A DNA stretch of 64,000 nt from Nocardia lijiangensis NBRC 108240 (GTDB lineage Bacteria > Actinomycetota > Actinomycetes > Mycobacteriales > Mycobacteriaceae): NCBI RefSeq assembly GCF_001613045.1, contig NZ_BDBP01000041.1, positions 1 to 64,000 on the forward strand, in the 5' to 3' direction. Made by a program: the position numbers and the translations under genes. Shown here in pieces: positions 34,875-44,262 of the stretch (its first letter is position 1; each line of letters opens with the position of its first letter). The notes below the pieces were generated by a model that worked only from the letters and a program-made list of their open reading frames with translations, did not search any database and was not told the DNA's origin.

Positions 34875-36173
34875 CTATGCGACGATCCGCAAAGGATGCT
34901 CCAGCAAATCCTTCAACTGCGCCAGGAAGTGTGCGGCGACTGCCCCGTCGATGGCGCGGTGATCTGCGGACATGGTTAGGCGAAGGATTCTCCGGCTCAC
35001 CACCTGCCCGTCCTCCAGTCGCAGCTCATCGGTGGCCGCGCCAACGGCGAGGATGGCCGCTTCCGGGGGGTTGATCACGGCCGTGAAGTGTTCGATGCCG
35101 AACATACCCAGGTTGGAGATGGTGAAGGTGCCCCCACCCATCTCGTCGGGACGCAGTTTGCGGTCACGGGCGCGTTCGGCCTTGTCGCGGCTTTCGGCGG
35201 CGATGGCGGAGACGCTCTTGTGGTCGGCGTCCCGAATCACCGGAACCAGCAGCCCGGCCGGTGTCGCGACCGCGACACCGAGATGAATGCCCTTGTGCTG
35301 CAGTAGTTTGTCGTCGGCGAAGGAGACGTTTACCGTCGGGTTCGCCCGCAGCGCCACGGCAACCGCTTTGACCAGCAGATCGTTGACACTGACCTTGCCG
35401 ACGCCGGATTCGGCGAGCGTGGCGTTGATCTTTGCGCGGAAGCCGAACAGGTCGGTGACGTCGATGGCGCTGGTCAGGTAGATGTGCGGTGCCTGCTGCT
35501 TGCTCTCGGCGAGTCTGGTGGCCGAGACCCGCTGAATGTTGGTCAGCGGGATCTCGTCGTAGTCGCCCGAGACCGCTGCGGGAACCGCAGATTCGGCTAC
35601 CATCGCGACGGCCGCGGTGCGTTCGGCGGCGGGCGTGGAAGCGATTTGGGTTGCGGCATGGGCGGATTCGACGTCTTGCTTGGTCACACGACCGCCAGGG
35701 CCGGTGCCGACGACGGCGGCCAGGTCGACGCCGAGCTCCCCCGCGATCTTGCGAGCCAGCGGCGAGGACTTCTTTCGCACGCCAGCTTCGACGGCGGCTG
35801 AGCCACCGGCGCGCGCGGGAGCCGCCGACGTGCCGGAATTCTCTGCCGCAATGGCGGGAGCGCTTCCGGGGGTCGGAGTGGCGGTGTTCGAGGCAGCGGG
35901 CTGTGCGGATGTGTTGGCGGCTGCCGACGAGGCGCCGCTGCCGTCGCCGACGATGGCGATCGGCTCGCCGATCGGGACGCGTGTGCCCTCCGCGGCGAGG
36001 ATCTGCTCGAGCACGCCGTCGTCGTAGGCCTCGAGTTCCATGAGCGCCTTGTCGGTCTCGATCTCGGCGAGCACTTCACCGCGGGTGACGGGGTCGCCGA
36101 CCTGTTTGAGCCAGGCGGAGACGACGCCGTCCTCCATCGTGTCGGAGAGCCGGGGCATGGTGATTTCAGGCAT
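34875..36173 (-). CDS. pdhC: dihydrolipoamide acyltransferase E2 of a 2-oxoacid dehydrogenase complex
   Basis: 432 residues with the full E2 layout. The lipoyl domain (PRLSDTMEDGVVSAWLKQVG; lipoyl-Lys in EIETDKALMELEAY near residue 43) is followed by a Pro/Ala linker and a peripheral-subunit-binding domain (KSSPLARKIAGELGVDLAAV, TGPGGRVTKQDVE). The catalytic domain ends with the active-site motif SADHRAIDGAVAAHF near residue 400. One lipoyl domain only, as in acetoin or pyruvate complexes. It is the last gene of the leftward operon E3-E1alpha-E1beta-E2, 21 bp after E1beta. Substrate may be pyruvate from the MhpE reaction (inference). Confidence 0.9.
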   Translation of the reverse strand: MPEITMPRLSDTMEDGVVSAWLKQVGDPVTRGEVLAEIETDKALMELEAYDDGVLEQILAAEGTRVPIGEPIAIVGDGSGASSAAANTSAQPAASNTATPTPGSAPAIAAENSGTSAAPARAGGSAAVEAGVRKKSSPLARKIAGELGVDLAAVVGTGPGGRVTKQDVESAHAATQIASTPAAERTAAVAMVAESAVPAAVSGDYDEIPLTNIQRVSATRLAESKQQAPHIYLTSAIDVTDLFGFRAKINATLAESGVGKVSVNDLLVKAVAVALRANPTVNVSFADDKLLQHKGIHLGVAVATPAGLLVPVIRDADHKSVSAIAAESRDKAERARDRKLRPDEMGGGTFTISNLGMFGIEHFTAVINPPEAAILAVGAATDELRLEDGQVVSRRILRLTMSADHRAIDGAVAAHFLAQLKDLLEHPLRIVA

Positions 36174-36194
36174 TGTTGTTGTTCTTCCCGGTTC

Positions 36195-37187
36195 TCAGCG
36201 CCGACGGCCGACGGCCGCGAGGGTTTCCACGGCGGCGGTGTAGAGCGAGTCGGCGGATGGCAGGGCCAGCTGTTCGAGCGGCTTGGCATACGGCAGCGGC
36301 ACCTCGGCCATGGCCACGCGGCGCACGGGGGCGTCGAGGTAGTCGAACGCTCCGTCGGAGATGGAGGCCGCGACTTCTGCGCCGATGCCGTAGGTGAGCC
36401 AGTCGTCCTCGCCGATCACCGCACAGCCGGTCTTGCGCACCGAGGCGATCAGGGTGTCGCGGTCCAGCGGACGAAGGCTGCGCAGGTCGATCACCTCGGC
36501 GGAAATTCCCTCTCCCGCAAGTCGTTCCGCCACCTGGGTGGCTACCGTAGCCATGCGCGAGTAGCCGATCAGTGTGATGTCGCTGCCGATGCGGGTGATC
36601 GCCGCCTTGCCGATCTCGGCGGGCGGAAGATCCTCGGGCACCTCACCTTTGGTGTTGTACAAGGCGAGGTTCTCCAGGAACAGGACCGGGTCGTCGTCAT
36701 CGATCGCGGCCTTCAGCAGCGCTCGCGCATCGGCGGGTGTGCTGGGGGCGACCACCTTCAGGCCGGGTACGAATGCGTAGTACAGCTCGATGTTCTGCGA
36801 ATGCGTCGCACCCAGCTGCTGGCCGCCGCCGCCGGGTGTGCGGATGACCATGGGTACGCTGGTCTGCCCGCCGAACATGCCGTAGATCTTGGCGGCGTGA
36901 TTGACGATCTGGTCCAGTGCCAGCAGCGAGAAGTTGATCGTCATGATCTCGACCACCGGACGCAGGCCCAGCATGGCCGCGCCGATGGCCGCACCGACGA
37001 AACCCTCTTCGGCGATGGGAGTGTCGCGCACGCGCTTCTCGCCGAATTCGGCGAGCAAGCCGGCGGTGATCTTGTAGGAGCCTTCGAAGACGCCGATTTC
37101 TTCCCCGATCAGGAAGATGTCGTCGTCGCGCCGCATCTCCTCGCGGAGGGTTTCGCGCAGCGCTTCACGGTAGGTCATGACAGCCAC
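36195..37187 (-). CDS. pdhB: 2-oxoacid dehydrogenase E1 component, beta subunit
   Basis: 330 residues, transketolase-like. It has YREALRETLREEMRRDDDIF, FLIGEEIGVFEGSYKITAGL, TPIAEEGFVGAAIGAAMLG and FGGQTSVPMVIRTPGGGGQQ, then a C-terminal transketolase domain with DLRSLRPLDRDTLIASVRK. GTG 37187 is chosen because AAGGA is seven bases upstream; ATG 37178 is the alternative. It lies ten bases after the E1alpha stop. It is intact, unlike its alpha partner. Confidence 0.9.
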   Translation of the reverse strand: MAVMTYREALRETLREEMRRDDDIFLIGEEIGVFEGSYKITAGLLAEFGEKRVRDTPIAEEGFVGAAIGAAMLGLRPVVEIMTINFSLLALDQIVNHAAKIYGMFGGQTSVPMVIRTPGGGGQQLGATHSQNIELYYAFVPGLKVVAPSTPADARALLKAAIDDDDPVLFLENLALYNTKGEVPEDLPPAEIGKAAITRIGSDITLIGYSRMATVATQVAERLAGEGISAEVIDLRSLRPLDRDTLIASVRKTGCAVIGEDDWLTYGIGAEVAASISDGAFDYLDAPVRRVAMAEVPLPYAKPLEQLALPSADSLYTAAVETLAAVGRRR

Positions 37188-37197
37188 GATGATGTCC

Positions 37198-38351
37198 TTA
37201 GTGGGTGAAGAGCGGGTCGGCGGGCAGACGGCGGGAGTCACCGGCCACCGGCGTGGCGTAGTTGAAGTCGAACAGGCTCGCCGGTTCCGGATGTGGACTG
37301 GACTCGGCGAATTCGACCGCGGCCACCACCTCGGCGGAAATCTCTCGCTCCATCGCGGCGGCGGAATCTTCGGTCAGCACACCGGCCTCGACAAGGGCGG
37401 CACGCCAGAGCACAACCGGATCGTTCTCGCGGACAACCGAAACAGTCTCACTGGTGCGGTATTTCGCCGGATCCACCACGGAGTGGCCCTTGAGTCGATA
37501 GCTGACCGCCTCCAACAGCGCCGGTTTCCCTTCCCGTCGAGCGGTTTCGATCAGCTCGCTCGCCATATCTCGCACGGCCAGCACATCGGTGCCGTCGACC
37601 CGCTCGCCGCGCATGCGGTAGGAGGACGCCCGCTTCCACAGATCCGGTTCGGCCGAGGACTTCTCGACCGTGGTGCCCATGCCGGTCTGATTGTTGATCA
37701 CCAGAAATACGATCGGCAGGTTCCACAGCGCGGCGATGTTCAGCGATTCGTGGAACGCGCCGATGTTCGTTGTGCCCTCGCCCATCTGGCAGATCACCAC
37801 GTCATCGCCGCCGCGGTAGTCGATGGCCAGTGCCGCGCCGACCGCCAGCGGCAGCTGGCCGCCCACGATGGCGTACCCGCCCAACAGGCGCGTCGCGACG
37901 TCGTACATGTGCATCGACCCGCCCCAGCCCTTGGAGGTGCCGGTGGAGCGGCCGTACAGCCCGCCATCACCCGGCCGGGTTCGATGCCCTTGGCCAGTGC
38001 GTAGCCATGTTCTCTGTAGTTGGTGAACAGGTAGTCGGTGGGACGCATGGCCGCCCCCAACCCGACCACCGTCGCCTCCTCACCCAGATTGAGGTGGCAG
38101 TATCCGCCGATCTTGGCCTGCTGGTAGCTCTGTGCCGTGCGTTCCTCGAACCGCCGGATGAACAGCATGTCGCGGTAGAGCCGACGCAGCGTCTCGGGGT
38201 CCTCTGCGGCGATACGAGTTGCGACCGGGCCGGTTACCACGGATGCGATCGACTCCCCCGCAGGAGTCGCAGCGGAACCGTCGGCCGCGGCCGAGCTGGT
38301 CCGGCGGGTCATCTTGCTGGCGGGTTTGCGTGGTGCGGTGCTGGTTGTCAC
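37198..38351 (-). pseudogene. pdhA: 2-oxoacid dehydrogenase E1 alpha subunit, frameshifted
   Basis: From GTG 38351 (GAGGAG six bases upstream) the first frame gives an Ala-rich leader, then LRRLYRDMLFIRRFEERTAQ, YCHLNLGEEATVVGLGAAMR and REHGYALAKGIEPGRVMA. Near base 37963 the homologous reading moves to another frame, LYGRSTGTSKGWGG, then VICQMGEGTTNIGAFHESLN (TPP motif GEG...N) and a normal C-terminus to 37198. The sequence reads GCGGGCTG where GCG-GAG-CTG would be expected, so one base seems to be missing. Without repair the TPP-binding half is not made from the same start. A sequence error is plausible because all neighbours are intact or similarly shifted. Confidence 0.85.
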
Positions 38352-38362
38352 GAGGGGTCTCC

Positions 38363-39819
38363 TCAACGCTTGCGGGGCGGCGCGACGTGTACCGGCAGGC
38401 CAAGCCCGGTCAGGGCCGCTTCCATGCCGATCTCGCCGAGGGTGGGGTGGGCGTGGATGGTGTCGGCGAGCTCTTCGAGGGTGGCCTCGAGCGCAATGGC
38501 CAGTACGCCTTCGGTGATCAGGTCGCTGGCCGACGGGCCGATGATGTGCACGCCGAGCACCTCCTGGTGTCGCGCGCCCGCGACGATCTTCAGGAAGCCC
38601 TCGGTGTCGCCGAAGGACTTGGCCCGGCCCAGGGCCGCGAACGGGAACTTGGCGATGATCACTTCGTGGCCTGCGGCGCGGGCGGCGTCCTCGGTGAGGC
38701 CGACGGACGCGATCTCCGGATGGGTGAAGGTCGCCGCCGGGATCACGGCGTAGTCGATGTGGGCGTCGTGACCGGCGATGACATCGGCCGCCGTCAATGC
38801 CTGATGCGAGGCAACATGCGCGAGCAGCGCCTTGCCGGTGACATCACCGATGGCGTACACGTGCTCCACACCGGTGCGCAGCTTCTCATCGATGGAGATG
38901 AAACCCCTTGCATCCGTGCCGATTCCGGCGGCATTCAGACCGAGATCGGCGGTGTTCGGGCGCCGGCCGACGCCGACGAGCACCACATCGGCGTCGAGTT
39001 CGCCCGCCTGCGGACCGCCGACGCCGACCCGCAGCGCGCCATCCGCCTGCGCGATGCCTGTGACGGTCGATCCGGTCAGCACGGTGATGCCGCGCTTGCC
39101 GAACGAACGGCCCAGAGCGACACCGATCTCCTTGTCCTCCAACGGAACCAGGCGATCCTGCATCTCGACGACCGTGACCGCACTGCCGAAGGTGGCGAAC
39201 AGGCTGGCCCATTCCGCACCCACCGCGCTACCGCCGATGACGACCAACCGCCCGGGCACCTCGGTCAGTCCGAACGCGCCGTCCGAGGTGACCACCCCGG
39301 GCAGATCCGCGCCCGGAACCGGCAGTGCCGCCGGCACCGAGCCGGTCGCGACGATCACGTCGGTCGCGCTGATCGTGCGGATGGCGGTGGCCGTCGGTGC
39401 GGCGGCGTAACGGGGCCCGCCGGGGAAGATTGGCGACTGTCCCGCCTCGAACACCTCGACAGTGGTGGGGCCGGTGAACCGCGCGTGCCCCTCGATCACG
39501 GTCACACCGTTGGCCTTCAGCAGCCCGGCCACACCGTCGGTGAGTTCCTTGACGATGCCGTCCTTGCGCTGTCGCACAGCGCCGAAATCGAAGCCCACGT
39601 TATCAGCGTGAACACCGAATTCGGCCGCGCCCTTGATGATCTGAAAAACCTCAGCGGACCGCAGCATGGCCTTCGTCGGAATGCAACCCCAGTTCAAACA
39701 GACCCCGCCCGGACGCTCCTTCTCGACCAGCCGACCCGCAGCCCGCGCTGCGCCGCGCGGATAGCCGCGACGTAGCCGCCGGGGCCGCCGCCGACCACCA
39801 GTAGATCGAAATCCGGCAC
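38363..39819 (-). pseudogene. lpdA: dihydrolipoamide dehydrogenase E3, frameshifted near the start
   Basis: GTG 39819 (GGAG nine bases upstream) gives PDFDLLVVGGGPGGYVAAIR and AAQRGLRVG, the expected FAD-binding start. At about 39733 the frame must shift to continue as LVEKERPGGVCLNWGCIPTK with the redox-active disulphide (CLNWGC). From there to 38363 it is a complete E3 of about 485 residues: LVVIGGSAVGAEWASLFATF for NAD, VYAIGDVTGKALLAHVASH, and HPTLGEIGMEAALTGLG with the active-site His. One base is missing in the run GTCGGCTGG. It is first in the operon. Confidence 0.86.
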
Positions 39820-39995
39820 TCGTGGTGCTCCTAATCCTCGAATGAAACCACCCCACCTTGGTTGCGGTGCGGGTCGTTCAACCGAGTGTTGTGGCTACCC
39901 GATGCACGAACAATCACCTCGCCGTCCAGACATCCGGGGCCCGGACTGGGCGCTGCGCCCAATCTCGGTAGTGGGAATCGGGGATTTGGCGCGGG

Positions 39996-41165
39996 TCAGT
40001 CGCGGGCCTGGACGCCGAGGTCGAGAGCGGCCAGCGCAAGCGAGAACTCCAGGTAGGAACGCTGTCCCTCCAGCGGGCGGCCGAGCAGCGTGGTGATGCG
40101 CTGTAGCCGGTTGAGCACGGTGTTCCGATGACAGTGCAGTCGCGGCGCGGCATTGGCCGCCGAGCAGCTCTCGGCCAGCCAGACCGCCAGGGTGCGCAGG
40201 AGGATGTCCCGCTCTTTGACCGGTAGATCGAGCACCGGTCCGAGGGTGCGCCTCACCAAGAGGTCGGTCAGGTCGGGCGACCGCAGTAGCAGCACTTCGG
40301 GATACCGTTCGTCGAGCGAGACAAGCACGCCGACGGCATCGTCCGGCACCGTGTCGAGCGCAAGCAGGGCCAGTGCATGCGCGGTACCGATCTCAGCCAA
40401 CCCAGCAACCGCAGCGGAGACCGCCGCACGCCCGCGCACCTGCGGCCGCAGCCGTTGCAGGACCGGTTCGACCGATCGATGCTCCAGCGCGACCAATCCG
40501 ACCGTGGAATCCGTCCGATCGTGCCACAACGAGCGAATACCCATGGAAGCCAACGCCGTTTCCGATCCTGTGCGCAGCGGATGCGGCCCACCCTGCACCA
40601 CGACCACGGCATAGCCCCCGTGCACCGGCAGGTTCAGCTCCCGAGCCGCTCGAGCCGCGAACAAGGCATCGTGCGCCCGCCCGGCCAGCACATCCTCGAT
40701 CAAACCGTGTCGGCGCCGTTCATCCCGCCGGACCCGATCCAGCTCGGTGTTGCGGTAGGAAGTGACCAGCGCCGACGACATACCATCGATAACCGCCCAG
40801 ATGGCCGTTCCCGTCTCCCGGAACTGTGCGGGCGCCACATCGCCGGCCATGTCGAGCAGCGCCTCCCACACAATGCGCCCACCGAGCCGGAAGGTCCGCT
40901 GCATAGCCTCGAGCGGCACCCCCTGCTTCGCACGCAACTCACCGATCGACGCAGCCACGTCGTCCTGCTCCGGCCCCTCGGCCTGCCCACCGAGCAAATC
41001 CAGAACCCTGGTGAGGAACCGCTGGCAGCCATCCCGCAGATCCGCGCGCGTTACCGCCGAGTAGTCGGTCCATTCGGGATTGTCGGTGAAAACAGCCGCC
41101 ATCAACCGCCGCGTCAGTTCGGGAATCTCGCCTCGGAGTTCCGCGGCCAGCTCCGGTGATCTCAT
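39996..41165 (-). CDS. PucR/CdaR-type transcriptional regulator
   Basis: 389 residues. It has a helical N-terminal region (VPLEAMQRTFRLGGRIVWEA), a GGDEF-like degenerate middle (YAVVVVQGGPHPLRTGSETA) and a C-terminal PucR helix-turn-helix: LLRTLAVWLAESCSAANAAP, then RLHCHRNTVLNRLQRITTLL, and GRPLEGQRSYLEFSLALAAL. Such proteins activate catabolic genes. It lies upstream of the E3 gene on the same strand and downstream of the mhpD-F-E operon, so it may control either. The start is ATG 41165. Confidence 0.87.
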   Translation of the reverse strand: MRSPELAAELRGEIPELTRRLMAAVFTDNPEWTDYSAVTRADLRDGCQRFLTRVLDLLGGQAEGPEQDDVAASIGELRAKQGVPLEAMQRTFRLGGRIVWEALLDMAGDVAPAQFRETGTAIWAVIDGMSSALVTSYRNTELDRVRRDERRRHGLIEDVLAGRAHDALFAARAARELNLPVHGGYAVVVVQGGPHPLRTGSETALASMGIRSLWHDRTDSTVGLVALEHRSVEPVLQRLRPQVRGRAAVSAAVAGLAEIGTAHALALLALDTVPDDAVGVLVSLDERYPEVLLLRSPDLTDLLVRRTLGPVLDLPVKERDILLRTLAVWLAESCSAANAAPRLHCHRNTVLNRLQRITTLLGRPLEGQRSYLEFSLALAALDLGVQARD

Positions 41166-41329
41166 CGCGGACCCGGCCCTGTTGGGTGCGCCATATCAGC
41201 ACACGTTACGCCGAGCACGTCCGGCCGACCGTGCGCTGATCGCGCCGCCTGACAGCCCTGGCTCACCGACCACTCGAGTGCCATCGAAGCCTCAATTCGG
41301 CATGGCTTACCGAGCCACGAAAAGACCGA

Positions 41330-41376
41330 CGGCCTGCCTCGCTGCGACGGACCGAAGTCGAATGCGAGGCAGGCCG
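41330..41376. terminator. hairpin after the mhpD-F-E operon
   Basis: A perfect 13-bp stem (41330-41342 with 41364-41376) and a 21-base loop, 23 bp beyond the mhpE stop on the leftward strand. It is a likely terminator separating mhpE from the PucR gene. Confidence 0.6.
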
Positions 41377-41398
41377 ATCGGCGATCGCCGGTTCGGGG

Positions 41399-42427
41399 TC
41401 AGACCGCGGGCACGGTAGTCTTCCCGCCGACGATGTCCAGGGCGATGTCGACGATCATGTCCTCCTGGCCGCCGACCAGGCCGCGGCGGCCGACCTCCAA
41501 CAGGAGGGTGCGGGCGTCGACACCGTACCGCTCGGCGGCGATTTCGGCGTGCCGCAGGAACGAGGAGTAGACACCGCCATAACCGAGGGTCAGCGTTTCG
41601 CGATCGACCTGCACCGGCCGGTCACGCAGCGGGCGCACCAGGTCGTCGGCCGCGTCCTGTAGGCCGAACAGGTCGCAGTTGTGTTTCCAACCGAGCAGAT
41701 CGGCGACGGCGATGAACGGCTCGATCGGGCAGTTGCCCGCGCCGGCACCCTGACCGGCCAGCGAAGCGTCGACGCGGGTGACGCCCCCCTCGACTGCGAC
41801 CACGCTGTTGGCCACCGACAGGGACAGATTCTCATGGGCGTGGACGCCGATCTGAGTCGCCGAATCCAGCACGTCCCGGTAGGCGCGGACGCGATCGCGC
41901 ACGCCGTTCATAGTCAGCCGGCCACCGGAGTCGGTGACGTATACGCAGTGCGCGCCGTACGACTCCATCAGCTTCGCCTGGGCGGCAAGCTGCTGAGGTT
42001 CGGCCATGTGGCTCATCATCAGGAACCCGGACACGTCCATGCCGAGGTCGCGGGCTGTGGCGATGTGTTGAGCGGAGATGTCAGCCTCGGTGCAGTGCGT
42101 GGCGATCCGCACCGACCGGACACCCAGGTCGTAGGCGCGTTTCAGTTCCACGATCGTGCCGATCCCTGGCAGCAGCAGCGTGGTCAGCACCGCGTTGGCG
42201 ATGTTGGCGGCGGCGGCTTCGATCCATTCCCAGTCGGTGTGGCTGCCGGGACCATAGTTCACCGAACTGCCTGCCAGGCCGTCACCGTGGGCGACCTCGA
42301 TGGCATCGACACCTGCCACGTCGAGGGCAGCGACAATGCGGCCGACGTCGACCGGATCGATGCGATGACGGATGGCGTGCATACCGTCACGCAGGGTGAC
42401 GTCCTGGATATAGAGCTGAGAGTTCAT
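41399..42427 (-). CDS. mhpE: 4-hydroxy-2-oxovalerate aldolase
   Basis: 342 residues, DRE-TIM aldolase. It has IQDVTLRDGMHAIRHRIDP with the catalytic Arg-Asp, VRIATHCTEADISAQHI, SGFLMMSHMAEP, VYVTDSGGRLTMNGVRDRV, QIGVHAHENLSLSVANSVVA with the metal-binding H-x-H, and the C-terminal communication domain GRRGLVGGQEDMIVDIALD. It cleaves 4-hydroxy-2-oxovalerate to pyruvate and acetaldehyde, passing acetaldehyde to MhpF. ATG overlaps the mhpF stop. It is the only aldolase gene in the window, so the first cluster (27-29 kb) depends on it. Confidence 0.93.
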   Translation of the reverse strand: MNSQLYIQDVTLRDGMHAIRHRIDPVDVGRIVAALDVAGVDAIEVAHGDGLAGSSVNYGPGSHTDWEWIEAAAANIANAVLTTLLLPGIGTIVELKRAYDLGVRSVRIATHCTEADISAQHIATARDLGMDVSGFLMMSHMAEPQQLAAQAKLMESYGAHCVYVTDSGGRLTMNGVRDRVRAYRDVLDSATQIGVHAHENLSLSVANSVVAVEGGVTRVDASLAGQGAGAGNCPIEPFIAVADLLGWKHNCDLFGLQDAADDLVRPLRDRPVQVDRETLTLGYGGVYSSFLRHAEIAAERYGVDARTLLLEVGRRGLVGGQEDMIVDIALDIVGGKTTVPAV

Positions 42428-43419
42428 CGGGCAGCCTCCGCAATGGGCCGCGAATCCGATTCCGCGGCAGACGTTTTCCGGTGCGCGATCGACTCGGCCA
42501 CACGCAATGCCGCCGAGGTCATGATGTCGAGGTTGCCTGCGTATGCGGGCAGATAGTGAGCGGCGCCCTCCACCTCGAGAAAGACCGACACCCGGGTGGT
42601 CACCGGCCCCGCGCCCTCGGGCACCAGCGTGTGGACCGGCTCGCCGGCGGCGATCGGCGTGAACTGGACCTCCTGCTTGAGCCGGTAGCCCGGGACGTAC
42701 TGGGCGACGCGCTCGGCCATCTGCACGATCGAGGCGCGGATGGCCTCGTGGTCGGCATCGCCGATCAGGCAGAACACGGTGTCACGCATGATCAGCGGCG
42801 GCTCGGCCGGGTTCAGGATGATGATCGCCTTACCTCGCGCCGCTCCACCGACGGATTCGATAGCGTGCGAGGTGGTTTCGGTGAACTCGTCGATATTCGC
42901 CCGGGTTCCCGGACCTGCCGACTTGGACGCGATCGATGCGATGATCTCCGCGTAATGCACCGGCGTCACCGCCGACACCGCGGCGACCATCGGGATGGTC
43001 GCCTGACCGCCGCAGGTCACCATGTTGACATTGTCGACACCGGCATCCAGATGCTCGTCGAGATTGACCGGCGGCACCACGAACGGTCCGATCGCGGCCG
43101 GGGTCAGATCGATCAGCGTCTTGCCGTGCGGTGCGAGTTTTTTCGCGTTCGCGATGTGTGCCTTGGCGGATGTGGCGTCGAAGACGATGTCGATCTCGTC
43201 GAAGTTCGGCAACCCGATCAGCCCGTCGACTCCTTCGTGGGTGGCCGGAATCTTCAACCGCGCGGCACGCGCCAGCCCGTCGGAGGCCGGATCGATGCCG
43301 ACCATCGCCCCCACTTCCAGGTTGTCGGACAGGCGCAGCACCTTGAACATCAGGTCGGTGCCGATATTGCCGGACCCGATGATGGCGACTTTCGTCTTCT
43401 GTGCAGCCGGTGTGCTCAT
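42424..43419 (-). CDS. mhpF: acetaldehyde dehydrogenase (acylating), intact copy 2
   Basis: 331 residues, full length. It has KVAIIGSGNIGTDLMFKVLR (NAD), GAMVGIDPASDGLARAARLK, NMVTCGGQATIPMVAAVSAV with catalytic Cys near residue 132, SKSAGPGTRANIDEFTETTS and AAHYLPAYAGNLDIMTSAAL at the end. It converts acetaldehyde to acetyl-CoA inside the MhpE-MhpF complex. It overlaps mhpD upstream and mhpE downstream, a tightly coupled unit. Confidence 0.93.
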   Translation of the reverse strand: MSTPAAQKTKVAIIGSGNIGTDLMFKVLRLSDNLEVGAMVGIDPASDGLARAARLKIPATHEGVDGLIGLPNFDEIDIVFDATSAKAHIANAKKLAPHGKTLIDLTPAAIGPFVVPPVNLDEHLDAGVDNVNMVTCGGQATIPMVAAVSAVTPVHYAEIIASIASKSAGPGTRANIDEFTETTSHAIESVGGAARGKAIIILNPAEPPLIMRDTVFCLIGDADHEAIRASIVQMAERVAQYVPGYRLKQEVQFTPIAAGEPVHTLVPEGAGPVTTRVSVFLEVEGAAHYLPAYAGNLDIMTSAALRVAESIAHRKTSAAESDSRPIAEAAR

Positions 43420-44228
43420 TGCCCCTCCTTCGGGGAGAAGTTGGCGAGAACCGATCCCAACGGGCCGATCTCGGCGCGAATGCGGGTACCGGGCGGCGTG
43501 GGCGCCATCGGCCCCAGCGCTCCGGACAAAACGATCTGACCGGCCTGCAGCGGATTTCCGAATTCCCTGGCCGTGCGCGCCAGCCAGACCAATGCGTTGA
43601 GCGGGTCGCCGAGGCAGGCCGCGCCGTTTCCTTCGGATACCAGTACGTCGTCGGCGTACATCCGCATCGTCACTTCGGCGGGTTCGAAGTCCGCCAGGGT
43701 CAGTTGCTCATCCGCTAGGACGAACAGCCCGCTGGAGGCGTTGTCGGCCACAGTGTCGGTAATGGTGATGTCCCAGTCGGCGATGCGAGAGTCGACTATT
43801 TCCAGAGCGGCCACGGCGTAGTCGACGGCGGCACGGATCTGTGCGTCGTCGAGGTCCCCTTCGGCCAGATCGTGCTTCAGGACGAACGCGATTTCAGCCT
43901 CGGCTTTGGGTTGCAGCAACCGCCGCGACGGCACCTCGACCACACCGGAGACGTCCATGTCGGCGAACAGGACGCCGAAGTCGGGCTGGTCGACACCGAG
44001 TTGCTGCTGCACCGCGGGTGAGGTGAGGCCGATCTTGCGGCCGACCACCACCGCGCCGGTAGCGAGGCGGCGGCGGGTCAGTTCCTCCTGTACGGCGTAG
44101 GCGAGTGCGATACCGCCGCCGCCGAGCAGGGTGCGAACCGGCTCGACCGGTTGCCCTGTGCGCAGCGCGTCGGTGATTCGATCGGCGGCAATCGCCACGA
44201 TCGTCGCGTCGATGTTGGCTGTGCTCAC
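43416..44228 (-). CDS. mhpD: 2-keto-4-pentenoate hydratase, copy 2
   Basis: 270 residues, closely similar to the gene at 28071. It has VVGRKIGLTSPAVQQQLGVD, PDFGVLFADMDVSGVVEVPS, PKAEAEIAFVLKHDLAEGDL, ALEIVDSRIADWDITITDTV and VSEGNGAACLGDPLNALVWL. The catalytic acidic residues are conserved. It is the first gene of the mhpD-mhpF-mhpE operon; the truncated hydrolase ends 34 bp upstream on the same strand. Confidence 0.93.
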   Translation of the reverse strand: MSTANIDATIVAIAADRITDALRTGQPVEPVRTLLGGGGIALAYAVQEELTRRRLATGAVVVGRKIGLTSPAVQQQLGVDQPDFGVLFADMDVSGVVEVPSRRLLQPKAEAEIAFVLKHDLAEGDLDDAQIRAAVDYAVAALEIVDSRIADWDITITDTVADNASSGLFVLADEQLTLADFEPAEVTMRMYADDVLVSEGNGAACLGDPLNALVWLARTAREFGNPLQAGQIVLSGALGPMAPTPPGTRIRAEIGPLGSVLANFSPKEGQ

Positions 44229-44262
44229 TGCATTCCCATCCTCTCCTCGACTGCCGTCAGAA

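Noticed and set aside
38219..39775. Plus-strand frame of 518 codons over lpdA
   Set aside because: It is a shadow of the E3 gene; no recognisable domain.
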